Shown here: positions 1 to 8,168 of the stretch, piece after piece
How positions within the stretch are numbered: position 1 is the first letter of the stretch
Layout of the letters: each line of letters begins with the position of its first letter
From: Myxococcaceae bacterium
Lineage (GTDB): Bacteria; Myxococcota; Myxococcia; Myxococcales; Myxococcaceae
Assembly: GCA_019694595.1 (NCBI GenBank)
Contig: JAIBBQ010000026.1
Location: forward strand, 1-46,906
Length of the DNA stretch: 46,906 bases
Direction of reading: 5' to 3'
Position numbers and translations under genes: made by a program
Notes under the pieces: generated by a model
The model's database searches: none
What the model was told of the DNA's origin: nothing
Seen by the model: the letters and a program-made list of their open reading frames with translations, nothing else

Positions 1-1270
1 GGGCGCGCTCCTGCTCTGGGGGCTGCGTCAGCCGGTGTGGCACCTCACCTCGTCGGTGGTGGGCGCGAGCGCACGGCTGCCCGACGACTTCGCCGTGCAG
101 GTGACGCTGCTGCAGTTCGGCGTCGAGCCGTTCCTGATGACCTTCATGCTGGTGGAGCTGGTGGCGCTGCTGGTGCCTGCGCTGCGGCCCCGGCGCGTGG
201 GCTCGGCGGCGGCGCGCTCGCCGCTCTTCTGGGCCGCGATGGGGCTGGGGACCTTGGCGATGGGCAGCCGCATCGTCACCCTGCTGCAGTGGGCGCGCGC
301 GAGCGATTCTGGCGACCTCTTGCCTGCGCCTCCGGTGCTCGCGGCGCAGCTGGCGATCGCCGCGGTGGCGATGCTGGCGCTCATCGTCGCCAGCACCCGG
401 TACGGCCTGCTCGACGGCTTCGCGTTGATGGCCGTGGTGGAGACGGTGAGCCTGGGCATCACCCAGCTCGGCCGCCTCGCCCGTGCGGTGGAGATGGAGA
501 CGATGGCGCCGGCGGGGTTCGCGGTGCACCTCGCGGCGCTGGGCGGTGCGGTCGCGTTCGCCGTCTGGCGCGCCAGGCGCACCCGGCCGTCGGCGGCGGG
601 GCCCGAGCAGCTGGACGTTCCCGCGCCGGCGTCGGGCCTCGACCCGTGGGTCATCGGTGCGTCCGCGCTCACCCTGCCCACCACGCTCGCCACGCTCTTC
701 ACCGGCCGGGCCAATCGCTTCTCGGTGACCGACTCCGGCCTGGGCGTGGTGCTGGTGGCCTTCCTGGCGCTGAACGCGACGCTGCTGCTGGGCTTTCTCT
801 TCTTCCGGCCCAAGGCGGTGGGCGCGCTCTGGGCCCGCTGGGTGAAGGGCGTCGACGAGGTGGGCGTGGTGCTGGCGGCGAGGGCGCGCCTGCCGCGCGT
901 GCTGCTCGAGGCCGGGGCCGTGGCCGTGGCGGCGCCGCTGGTGGTGTCGGTGGCGATGACCTGGCTGCACCTCCCGTCGGGGGGCTGGCTCGGGGTGCAG
1001 GCGATGGCCTCGGGCCTGGTGGTGCTGGACGCCGTGGAAGAGTGGAGCGTGCGCCGCCGGCTGGGGCCGCTCGTGACGGTGCGGCCGGTGCACCGGATGG
1101 CGGAGCTGCAACCGCTTCTGCACCTGCTCGCGCGCGAGGGCATCGAGGCGTTCCCGCGCTCGGCGTCGTACCGCGCGGCGCTGCAGTTCTTCGGCCCCCA
1201 GGTTCCGGTGGAGCTGCTGGTGCCGGTGACCCAGGCCGACGCCGCGCGGCGGCTCCTCGATGGCCGATGA
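1..1270 (+). CDS. SecY-like multi-pass membrane protein with DUF2007-like C-terminal tail (5' truncated by window)
   Basis: The frame is open from the left edge (reading G-A-L-L-L-W-G-L before the first GTG at 35), so the gene starts outside the window; about 422 codons are visible. It encodes many hydrophobic helices. Three blocks resemble SecY: a GVEPF...VELVALLVP segment like SecY TM2 (G-I-x-P-Y-I...QLL), an FFRPKAVGALWARW segment like the FFDPKEIAENLKK of the SecY TM8 loop, and VVLDAVEEWSVRRRLGPL like the last SecY helix (VALDTVRQIES.LMMRRYEG). After this, the last ~60 residues (MAELQPLLHLLAREGIEAF...LLVPVTQADAARRLL) look like a DUF2007 ferredoxin-like fold. Homology to SecY is inferred from these patterns only. 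It is too divergent to be the housekeeping translocon and may be a SecY-fold paralog. Its stop overlaps the next gene by 11 bp. Confidence 0.6.
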   Translation, partial: GALLLWGLRQPVWHLTSSVVGASARLPDDFAVQVTLLQFGVEPFLMTFMLVELVALLVPALRPRRVGSAAARSPLFWAAMGLGTLAMGSRIVTLLQWARASDSGDLLPAPPVLAAQLAIAAVAMLALIVASTRYGLLDGFALMAVVETVSLGITQLGRLARAVEMETMAPAGFAVHLAALGGAVAFAVWRARRTRPSAAGPEQLDVPAPASGLDPWVIGASALTLPTTLATLFTGRANRFSVTDSGLGVVLVAFLALNATLLLGFLFFRPKAVGALWARWVKGVDEVGVVLAARARLPRVLLEAGAVAVAAPLVVSVAMTWLHLPSGGWLGVQAMASGLVVLDAVEEWSVRRRLGPLVTVRPVHRMAELQPLLHLLAREGIEAFPRSASYRAALQFFGPQVPVELLVPVTQADAARRLLDGR

Positions 1271-1658
1271 GATGAGCGCCCCGCGGTGTCCGGCGCACCC
1301 GGACGCCGACGCCGTCGGGACCTGTGCGCGCTGCGGGCGCTTCACGTGTGCGCAGTGCGGGCGCGTGAGCTTCGGAGCGCACCTGTGCGACGGCTGTCTG
1401 GCGCGGCCCGAGGCCCGGCTCGCGGTGTCGGCGCGCGCCAAGCAAGCGCTGCTCTGCGCCGTGCTGGGACTGCTGGGCGTGGTGGTGCTCCTGCCAGTGG
1501 CTGCCTGGCTTGCCCGCAGTGAGCTGCGCGAGGTGGCTCTCGGCAGGAGTCCGGAGGCGGGCCGGGACGTGGCAAAGGGGGCGCTCACGCTCGCCGCGGT
1601 GGCGACGGTGGCCTGGCTGGTCACCTTCGGGGTGCTGGCGCTGCGTTCGCTCGACTGA
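1260..1658 (+). CDS. B-box-type zinc-finger protein with two membrane helices
   Basis: A 132-residue protein whose ATG lies inside the end of the SecY-like gene, suggesting translational coupling. Residues 10-46 hold the zinc-binding pattern CPAHPDA...CARCGRFTCAQCGR...HLCDGC, the short bacterial B-box-like finger often found in front of membrane segments. Two hydrophobic helices follow, at about residues 63-85 and 107-128. The finger is probably cytoplasmic and the protein anchored in the inner membrane. The specific function is unknown; the coupling to the upstream gene suggests that the two proteins work together. Confidence 0.7.
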   Translation: MADEMSAPRCPAHPDADAVGTCARCGRFTCAQCGRVSFGAHLCDGCLARPEARLAVSARAKQALLCAVLGLLGVVVLLPVAAWLARSELREVALGRSPEAGRDVAKGALTLAAVATVAWLVTFGVLALRSLD

Positions 1659-1825
1659 GCGGGCCAAAAGTCGACGTGATTCAAGGAGCTTGCGGCCTCG
1701 TCTCGCCCGGGTCTCACTTTCGGAGAAAACGTATCGGATCACTGCACAACCCGCCCGGTCGCCCCCCGCGGCCACTTCGATACTTCTACAGGTTGTCCCA
1801 CTGCGCTTTCCCCGAAGGAACTTCC
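1659..1825 (+). other. Intergenic region upstream of the 61-residue small protein
   Basis: This 167-bp gap is less GC-rich than its surroundings (it contains cggagaaaacgtatcggatc). A Shine-Dalgarno-like GAAGGAA at 1813-1819 lies just before the ATG at 1826. No convincing hairpin or -35/-10 pair was recognised. It probably holds the promoter and leader of the small gene. Confidence 0.4.
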
Positions 1826-2011
1826 ATGAGCCTGCTCGACCCCTTGAAGAAGCTTGCCGGCATCGCCCTCAACCCGCTCGGCACTGGCCTCAGCCTCTTC
1901 AAGAAGTTCCTCGATACCGCCGAGAACCTGGTGAAGCCCATCGTCAGCCAGCTGCCGCTCGGCAACGAGGCGCTCAAGGTGCTCGACACCGCGAAGCAAG
2001 TGGTGCCCTGA
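1826..2011 (+). CDS. Small hypothetical amphipathic protein (61 aa)
   Basis: The start is ATG 1826, preceded by GAAGGAA with normal spacing; the open frame extends further upstream but has no better start. The product (MSLLDPLKKLAGIALNPLGT... ending TAKQVVP) has no Cys, no clear signal peptide and a repeating hydrophobic/Lys pattern compatible with amphipathic helices (LKKLAGIAL, LSLFKKFLDTAENLVKPIV). It has its own leader and is followed by a hairpin-forming sequence, so it is probably a stand-alone transcription unit. The family was not recognised. Confidence 0.55.
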   Translation: MSLLDPLKKLAGIALNPLGTGLSLFKKFLDTAENLVKPIVSQLPLGNEALKVLDTAKQVVP

Positions 2012-2048
2012 CCTTCGATTCGAACCCCTCCCTCCTGGCTGCACCAGC

Positions 2049-2095
2049 GGCGAGCCTCGAGCGTGCCCCGATGAGGGGACGACCGAGCGCTCGCC
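2049..2095 (+). terminator. Bulged hairpin after the 61-aa gene
   Basis: Arms GGCGAGC (2049-2055) and GCTCGCC (2089-2095) are perfect complements. Inside them CTCG pairs with CGAG, and CCCC (2066-2069) pairs with GGGG (2075-2078) around a GATGA loop. It begins 37 nt after the stop codon. There is no U-tract, so it is either a Rho-independent-like terminator of the GC-rich type or another structured 3' element. Confidence 0.3.
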
Positions 2096-2126
2096 GCGGC
2101 GCGTTTGGGCTACAACGACGAGAACC

Positions 2127-2564
2127 GTGAGCACGCTGCCCCCTGCCCTGCGTGGAGCCGAGCTGGCGAACTGGCTGCACGACCAGCTCGTCTCGCCCGA
2201 GCTCAAGGTGTCGTGGAACGAGCAGGGCCTCGACGGGGCCCGCACCGCGCTGGCCGCGGAAGACGACCTGCGCACCCTGCGCGCTGCGGTCGAAGGACTG
2301 GCCGCGCTGGCGGCGTACCTCACCGAGAAGCTCAAGCAGCCGCAGCTCGCCGACGCGGTGCTGGCGCTCATCGTCGAGGTGGGGCCCCGCTTCAACACCG
2401 CGCTGGGGCAGAAGCACCTCGCCGGCACCCAGGCGAAGATCGAGAAGGCCCGCGGCGCCGGGGTGAAGCTGGGGGTGCCCGAGAAGCCCGCCCAGGCCCC
2501 CGACGGCACCGCCAAGCTCGAGTGGAGCGCCTTCCGCGCCGGGCGCGGCCCGATGAAGGGCTGA
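2127..2564 (+). CDS. Hypothetical protein (145 aa)
   Basis: Start GTG 2127; a weak TACAAC hexamer lies 10 nt upstream. The protein is soluble and mostly helical, with no signal peptide, membrane helix or Cys. The central region (LRTLRAAVEGLAALAAYLTEKLKQPQLADAVLALIVEVG) is Leu/Ala-rich and the C-terminus is basic (GRGPMKG). The codon pattern is that of a real gene. Family not recognised. It ends 48 bp before the large flavoprotein gene on the same strand. Confidence 0.55.
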   Translation: MSTLPPALRGAELANWLHDQLVSPELKVSWNEQGLDGARTALAAEDDLRTLRAAVEGLAALAAYLTEKLKQPQLADAVLALIVEVGPRFNTALGQKHLAGTQAKIEKARGAGVKLGVPEKPAQAPDGTAKLEWSAFRAGRGPMKG

Positions 2565-2599
2565 GGCACAGCACCCTTGCACCAGCGGGCGGGCACGGG

Positions 2600-2605
2600 T
2601 AGCTC
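2600..2605 (+). promoter_or_regulatory. Possible -10 element (TAGCTC) for the large flavoprotein gene
   Basis: TAGCTC lies 7 nt before ATG 2613, the same spacing as the TANNNT hexamers in front of other genes here, although the last base departs from the pattern. It supports ATG 2613 rather than TTG 2577 as the start, with a leaderless transcript. Confidence 0.25.
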
Positions 2606-2612
2606 CCGGGCC

Positions 2613-5600
2613 ATGCTTGAGCTGGGAATCGACGGATTCAGCTTCGAAGACCTCTACCGCTCCGAAGGCCTGGAGCGCCTGCACGCGCGCTTCCTCAAGG
2701 ACCTCGAGAAGGCCGACGGCGCGCTCGCCGCCCGCTTCGCCGCCTACCGCGCGGCCCACGGCGAGAACGAGAAGGGCCCGGCGCAGTCCGAGCTCCTCAT
2801 CCAGGTCGCGGCCCACGTCAGCCGCTTCGTGGGGCAGCTCTTCGGCGTGCACGGCCAGCTGGGCGCCCTGCAGAAGGAACTCACCGACGAGTTCAAGCTC
2901 TTCGAGTTCAAGACCGAGTTCGTCGCCCGCCGCGCGTTCAAGAAGGGCGCGACCGACCGGCCGACCAAGGACGAGGCACCGGACCTCGACCGCCGCATGC
3001 AGCTGCTCTTCGCGCTCGGCTTCCCCCGCGCGGGCAGCGACCGGGAGCGCGCAGTGGCGGAGTCGATCCTCACCCTGCACCACGTGGAGCGCGAGCTCGC
3101 CGGCCAGCTGACCCCGCCGCGCCCGGAGCTGCGCGCCACCTGGGCGGCGCTACGCAGCCAGCTGCTGGCCACGCCCGAAGGCACCGCGGCGTTCGGCAGT
3201 ACGCTGGTGGGCGACGACGTCACCCAGGTGCGCGGGCTCCTGTCGCTCGCCGACCGGTGGACCTGGGCGCGCGCGACGTACGCCCACGACTTCCACGGCT
3301 GGAGCACCATGCTGCTGCCCAAGCCGCTGGTGTACGACAAGCTGGTCGAGCTCAAGTTCCCCGAGCCCACGATGACCGAGGTCATCGAGGGACCCGACCA
3401 GCACCTGCGCCGCCGCGACGGCTTCAAGCTCACCGACCGCCGCATGGACCACCGCGCGGTGATGGGCGAGGTGAACTACTGCGTCTTCTGTCACGAGCGC
3501 GAGAAGGACAGCTGCTCGTCGGGCTTCCCCACCAAGGACCCCGTGAAGGAAGGCAGCTACAAGCCGAACCCGCTCGGCATCCCCCTCGCGGGCTGCCCGC
3601 TCGACGAGCGCATCAGCGAGATGCACGTGCTCAAGGCGAAGGGTGATTCCCTGGGCGCGCTGGCGATGGTGATGCTGGACAACCCGATGTGCCCGGGCAC
3701 CGGCCACCGAATCTGCAACGACTGCATGAAGGCCTGCATCTTCCAGAAGCAGGAGCCGGTGAACATTCCGCAGACCGAGACCGGGTCGCTGACCGACGTG
3801 CTGGCGCTGCCGTACGGCTTCGAGATCTACGGCCTGCTCACCCGCTGGAACCCACTCAACGTGAAGCGGCCGTTCGCCGCCGCGCACAACGGCAAGAACG
3901 TGCTGGTGGTGGGCCTCGGCCCCGCCGGCTACACGCTCACCCACTACCTGCTCAACGAAGGCTTCGCGGTGGCGGGCATCGACGGCCTGAAGATCGAGCC
4001 GTTCCCCGACGAGCTCACCGGCAAGAACGGCGCGGCGATGCGCCCCATCAAGGACTGGAAGGAGATCGCCGGCGAGCTCGACGAGCGCGTGCTGGCGGGC
4101 TTCGGCGGCGTGTCCGAGTACGGCATCACCGTGCGCTGGGACAAGTCGTTCCTCACCCTGCTCCACCTCACGCTGGCGCGGCGCGAGCACCTGCGCATCT
4201 ATGGCGGCATCCGCTTCGGTGGCACCCTGTCCATCGACGACGCGTGGGGCCTGGGCTTCGACCACATCGCCATCGCGGCCGGCGCCGGCAAGCCGACCAT
4301 CGTGCCGATGAAGAACAACCTGCTGCGCGGCATCCGCGCGGCGAGCGACTTCCTGATGGCGCTGCAGCTCACCGGCGCCTTCAAGAAGGACTCGCTGGCG
4401 AACCTCCAGGTGCAGCTGCCGGCCATCGTCATCGGCGGCGGCCTCACCGGCGTGGACACCGCGACCGAGCTCTTCGCGTACTACCCGGTGCAGGTGGAGA
4501 AGACGCTGGCGCGCCACGCGCAGCTGGTCGCGATGCTGGGCAGCGAGCAGGCGGTCTTCGCCAAGATGGATGCCGAGGAGCTCGCCACCTACAAGACGTT
4601 CCTCGAGCACGGGAAGGCCGTGAAGGCCGAGCGCGAGCGCGCGGCGAAGGCGGGCGAGCAGCCCAACTTCGTGCCGCTGGTGCGCAGCTGGGGCGGCGTC
4701 TCGCTCTGCTACCGCCGCGGGCTCATCGACGCGCCCGCCTACCGCCTGAACCACGAGGAAGTGGCCAAGGCGCTGGAAGAAGGCATTCGCTTCATCGAGC
4801 GCGTCTCGCCGGTGGAAGCCATCGCCGACGACACCGGCGCGGTGAAGGCGCTCAAGCTCGAGCGCATGGCGCTGAAGGACGGCAAGCTCAAGGGCACCGG
4901 CGAGTACTACGAGCTGCCTGCGCGCACGGTGTGCGTGGCGGCCGGCACCTCGCCCAACGTGACGTACGAGCGCGAGTACCCGGGCACCTTCGCGCTCGAC
5001 GCCGACGGCTCGTTCTTCCGGGGCTACCGCCGCGAAGGCGACGCGCTGGTCGAGGTGGAAGCGCACGAGGACCTCGGCAAGCCGACGGGCTTCTTCACCA
5101 GCTACGCCAAGGGCGGCCGCTTCATCACCTTCTACGGCGACAACCACCCGACCTACGCGGGCAACGTGGTGAAGGCGATGGCGAGCGCGAAGGACGGCTA
5201 CGTCGAGGTGGCGAAGCTCTTCGAAGGCAAGACGGTCGCGGGGGTGAAGCATTCCAGCACCGAGCTCTTCCGCCGCCTCGACGACGCGTTCCTCGCCAAG
5301 GTGGAAGCGGTGAACCGCCTGACGCCGACCATCGTGGAGGTCATCGTCAAGGCGCCGTTCGCCGCCGAGCACTTCCACCCTGGGCAGTTCTACCGGCTGC
5401 AGAACTTCGAGCGCCGGGCGCCGCTGGTCGACGGGGCGCGGCTGACGATGGAAGGGCTGGCGCTCACCGGCGCGTGGGTGGACAAGGCGAAGGGCCTGAT
5501 GAGCACCATCGTCCTGGAGATGGGCTCGAGCTCGCGGCTGTGCGCGGCGCTGAAGCCGGGCGAACCGGTGGTGCTGATGGGCCCCACGGGCACGCCGACC

Positions 5601-6269
5601 GAGATTCCCAAGGGCGAGACGGTGCTGCTCGCCGGCGGCGGCCTGGGCAACGCGGTGCTCTTCTCCATCGGCCAGGCGCTCAAGGCGGCCGGGTGCACGG
5701 TGCTGTACTTCGCCGGCTACCGGAAGAAGGAAGACAGCTACAAGATGAGCGAGGTCGAGGCGGGCACCGACCAGGTCATCTGGTCGGTCGACGCGGGTGA
5801 GCAGATCCACGCTCGCCGGCCGCAGGACGCGAGCTTCGTGGGCAACATCGTGCAGGCGATGGTGGCGTACGCGAAGGGTGAGCTCGGCGTGAAGCCGGTG
5901 ACCTCGCTGGCCAAGGTCGACCGCATCATCGCCATCGGCTCCGACCGCATGATGAAGGCGGTGAAGGAAGCGCGGCACGGCGTGCTGCAGCCCTTCCTCA
6001 AGCCGGGCCACGAAGCCATCGGCAGCATCAACTCCCCGATGCAGTGCATGATGAAGGAGATCTGCGCGCAGTGCCTGCAGCGGCACGTGGACCCCAAGAC
6101 GGGCAAGGAGAGCTTCGTCTTCTCCTGCTTCAACCAGGACCAGCAGCTCGACCACGTCGACTTCGGGCACCTCAACTCGCGGCTCAAGGCGAACAGCGTG
6201 CTCGAGAAGCAGACAAACCTCTGGCTGGAGCAGGTCTTGAAGAAGCAACCCGAGCTGCTGCGGGTCTGA
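2613..6269 (+). CDS. Giant FAD/Fe-S NAD(P)H oxidoreductase, fused GltD/NfnL-like and PyrK/NfnS-like flavoprotein
   Basis: A 1218-residue soluble protein. Residues 1 to ~280 form a helical N-terminal extension of unknown family. Residues ~285-385 are a GltD-type iron-sulfur domain: NYCVFCHEREKDSC, then AGCPLDERI and CNDCMKACIFQKQEPVNIPQTE. Residues ~427-890 hold two Rossmann folds (VLVVGLGPAGYTL near 428 and AIVIGGGLTGVDTATEL near 603), as in GltD/NfnL. Residues ~892-1218 resemble PyrK/NfnS: a ferredoxin-reductase-like FAD domain (HPGQFYRLQNF), an NAD-binding LAGGGLGNAV near 1003, and a Cys cluster CMMKEICAQC...FSC near 1145-1171 for a [2Fe-2S] centre. Separate NfnL and NfnS chains form NADH-dependent reduced ferredoxin:NADP oxidoreductase, so electron transfer or bifurcation between NAD(P)H and another carrier is plausible but inferred. 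It stands alone, with no ferredoxin gene beside it. Confidence 0.8.
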   Translation: MLELGIDGFSFEDLYRSEGLERLHARFLKDLEKADGALAARFAAYRAAHGENEKGPAQSELLIQVAAHVSRFVGQLFGVHGQLGALQKELTDEFKLFEFKTEFVARRAFKKGATDRPTKDEAPDLDRRMQLLFALGFPRAGSDRERAVAESILTLHHVERELAGQLTPPRPELRATWAALRSQLLATPEGTAAFGSTLVGDDVTQVRGLLSLADRWTWARATYAHDFHGWSTMLLPKPLVYDKLVELKFPEPTMTEVIEGPDQHLRRRDGFKLTDRRMDHRAVMGEVNYCVFCHEREKDSCSSGFPTKDPVKEGSYKPNPLGIPLAGCPLDERISEMHVLKAKGDSLGALAMVMLDNPMCPGTGHRICNDCMKACIFQKQEPVNIPQTETGSLTDVLALPYGFEIYGLLTRWNPLNVKRPFAAAHNGKNVLVVGLGPAGYTLTHYLLNEGFAVAGIDGLKIEPFPDELTGKNGAAMRPIKDWKEIAGELDERVLAGFGGVSEYGITVRWDKSFLTLLHLTLARREHLRIYGGIRFGGTLSIDDAWGLGFDHIAIAAGAGKPTIVPMKNNLLRGIRAASDFLMALQLTGAFKKDSLANLQVQLPAIVIGGGLTGVDTATELFAYYPVQVEKTLARHAQLVAMLGSEQAVFAKMDAEELATYKTFLEHGKAVKAERERAAKAGEQPNFVPLVRSWGGVSLCYRRGLIDAPAYRLNHEEVAKALEEGIRFIERVSPVEAIADDTGAVKALKLERMALKDGKLKGTGEYYELPARTVCVAAGTSPNVTYEREYPGTFALDADGSFFRGYRREGDALVEVEAHEDLGKPTGFFTSYAKGGRFITFYGDNHPTYAGNVVKAMASAKDGYVEVAKLFEGKTVAGVKHSSTELFRRLDDAFLAKVEAVNRLTPTIVEVIVKAPFAAEHFHPGQFYRLQNFERRAPLVDGARLTMEGLALTGAWVDKAKGLMSTIVLEMGSSSRLCAALKPGEPVVLMGPTGTPTEIPKGETVLLAGGGLGNAVLFSIGQALKAAGCTVLYFAGYRKKEDSYKMSEVEAGTDQVIWSVDAGEQIHARRPQDASFVGNIVQAMVAYAKGELGVKPVTSLAKVDRIIAIGSDRMMKAVKEARHGVLQPFLKPGHEAIGSINSPMQCMMKEICAQCLQRHVDPKTGKESFVFSCFNQDQQLDHVDFGHLNSRLKANSVLEKQTNLWLEQVLKKQPELLRV

Positions 6270-6285
6270 GCACGGCGCTGGGCAC

Positions 6286-6313
6286 CGCGACGGGAAAGTC
6301 GGCGACCGTCGCG
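6286..6313 (+). terminator. Hairpin downstream of the flavoprotein gene
   Basis: CGCGACGG (6286-6293) and CCGTCGCG (6306-6313) are perfect 8-bp inverted arms around a 12-nt loop, starting 17 nt after the TGA at 6267-6269. There is no T-run. It is a likely transcription end or 3' stabiliser. Confidence 0.35.
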
Positions 6314-6389
6314 CTCGTAGCGCCGGGGTGACGCCACCTGGAGGTGTCGGGGTGCGCGGCGGGGCCACGCCGGGCTAGTCCTTCCGGGC

Positions 6390-8165
6390 ATGACACCACT
6401 GGTCGCGCTCACCGCCGCGGTGCTGGCCGCGGTCACGTCGCCGTTTCCGGGCGTGAAGCTGGTGCGGCAGGGCAGTTCGGCGATGGTGGTAGCGAACCTC
6501 TGTGCCCCGGGGGTGAGCGTGCGCACCACCGCGTACGCGGAGCGCCGTGGCACGCCGCAGACGTGGGCCGGCCGGGTGGGCGCTCAGGTGGCCATCAACG
6601 GCGACTTCTTCGACTTCCCGGGGTGGACGTGGGTCATCGGGCGGGCGCGCGGCGCGGGGCAGGACTGGCCGGCCGGCCTGCAGAACCGGGAGCCGCGGCC
6701 GTACTGGGAGTTCGGGCCGCACCTGGCGCAGTTCGTTCCCACCGGGGCCATCGCGCCGCCGTCGACCGCCATCGCCTCGCAGATCGTCGCCGGGCACAAC
6801 ACGCTCATCCTCGACGGGCGCTCGCGGGGCCCCGCCTTCGACGGCGACGGCGTCATCCTCACCGCGCACCGGCGCACCGCGGTGGGCCTGTCGAAGGACC
6901 GGCGCACGCTGTTTCTCTACGCGACCGACCGCTCGCTCGACGGCAACGGGGTGGTGGCGGAGCTGGTCGCCATGCAACGCGAAGCGGGCGCGCCGGCCAT
7001 CGACGTGGCGACCAACATGGACGGGGGCGGCTCGAGCCAGCTGTACGTGCAGGGGCTGGGGCAGATCGTCACCAGCGGCCGCGAGGTGAACAACCACCTC
7101 GGCATCCTCGCGCGCGGCGGCACGGCGGTGGGCGGCATGTGCAACCAGGTCCCTCCGCGCGGCGCGGTGGACTCGGCGACCTGCACCGGCGTCACCGGCT
7201 GGGCGCAGGACACCAACACCTCCGACGCGCCGGTGCAGGTGCACGTCTATTACGGCGCCGCCGCGGGCGCGGGCGTGCCCGGCAAGTCGGTGCCGGCGAA
7301 CATCCGCCGCGCGGACCTGTGCACGCCGCTCGCCGGCAGCTGCAACCACGGCTTCACCGCGCCGGCGCCGGAGTCGTGGTTCGACGGCAAGCCCCGCCCG
7401 GTGCACACCTATGCGCTGGACACCGAAGGCGGCCCCACCAAGGAGCTGCCGCTCAAGAACCTCACCTGCACCGTGCCCAACCCCACCGGGGTGAAGCGGC
7501 ACATCGTGAGCGGCGCCTCGCTGACGGCGTGGAAGCTGTCGGCCTTCTGGAACGTGCGGCCGGTGACCGACGCGGTGCTCGCGGCGCTGCCCGAGGACCT
7601 CGCCTGGCCCACCACGCCGGTGATGGTGCGCGCGACCGGCGACACCAAGGTCTACCTGCTCGACTCGGGCTTCAAGCGGCACGTGCAGAGCTCGGCCATC
7701 GCCGCGGCCTGGTCGCTCGACTTGACCACCGTGCAGGGCCGCACCGCGGCGCAGGTGGCCGCGATTCCCACCGGGCCGCCGCTCCCGGCCAAACGGGTCA
7801 TCGTCAAGGGCACTGGCCCCGCGGTGTACGCGATGGACGTGGCGCTCCCGGTGGCGGACGCGGGGGTCGACGCCGGCCTCACCGACGGTGGCCTGGCCGA
7901 TGCGGGCGCCGAGGACGCGGGTGTGGACGACGCCGACGCCGGGGAGCTCGACCTGGACGCGGGCCTGCCGCCGGAGGAGGACCTCGACGGCGGCGAGCAG
8001 CTGCCCATCGCCCCCGACGACGACGCGGACGCGGGCACCGAGCCCATCTTCCCGACGGATCCGGCGCAGCTGTCGGAGCCCGGGTGCGGATGCGGCGCGG
8101 GCAGCGGCGGCGTAGCAGTGCTCTTCGCGCTGCTGGGCCTTTCGCGGCGGCGCCGGGCGCGCTGA
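6390..8165 (+). CDS. Secreted phosphodiester glycosidase (NAGPA/DUF2233 family) with MYXO-CTERM tail
   Basis: A 591-residue protein with a short N-terminal hydrophobic stretch (MTPLVALTAAVLAAVTS) as a signal peptide. Residues ~15-250 carry the hallmarks of the phosphodiester glycosidase/DUF2233 fold: VAINGDFFDF near 69-75, HRRTAVGLSKD near 155, and the signature NMDGGGSSQLYV near 209. Family members cleave sugar-1-phosphodiester links, as in uncovering GlcNAc-phospho-mannose, or act on exopolysaccharide. A C-terminal half of unknown function follows, with several Cys, then an Asp/Ala/Gly-rich linker (~489-560) and a MYXO-CTERM tail: CGCGAGS, a hydrophobic helix and RRRRAR. The protein is probably displayed on the cell surface. 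ATG 6390 lies 8 nt after a TAGTCC hexamer. It converges on the next gene with 3 bp between stops. Confidence 0.8.
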   Translation: MTPLVALTAAVLAAVTSPFPGVKLVRQGSSAMVVANLCAPGVSVRTTAYAERRGTPQTWAGRVGAQVAINGDFFDFPGWTWVIGRARGAGQDWPAGLQNREPRPYWEFGPHLAQFVPTGAIAPPSTAIASQIVAGHNTLILDGRSRGPAFDGDGVILTAHRRTAVGLSKDRRTLFLYATDRSLDGNGVVAELVAMQREAGAPAIDVATNMDGGGSSQLYVQGLGQIVTSGREVNNHLGILARGGTAVGGMCNQVPPRGAVDSATCTGVTGWAQDTNTSDAPVQVHVYYGAAAGAGVPGKSVPANIRRADLCTPLAGSCNHGFTAPAPESWFDGKPRPVHTYALDTEGGPTKELPLKNLTCTVPNPTGVKRHIVSGASLTAWKLSAFWNVRPVTDAVLAALPEDLAWPTTPVMVRATGDTKVYLLDSGFKRHVQSSAIAAAWSLDLTTVQGRTAAQVAAIPTGPPLPAKRVIVKGTGPAVYAMDVALPVADAGVDAGLTDGGLADAGAEDAGVDDADAGELDLDAGLPPEEDLDGGEQLPIAPDDDADAGTEPIFPTDPAQLSEPGCGCGAGSGGVAVLFALLGLSRRRRAR

Positions 8166-8168
8166 CCG

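Noticed and set aside
2566-2585. AGGCACA...CTTGCA as a sigma-54 promoter before the flavoprotein gene
   Set aside because: The GG-to-GC spacing is 12 nt instead of 10, and a TAGCTC hexamer nearer the start fits better.
3150-6368. A 1072-codon open frame antisense to the flavoprotein gene
   Set aside because: Composition is dominated by Arg, His, Ala, Leu and Val from reverse reading of GC-rich codons; it has no domains, and the sense gene has clear motifs throughout.
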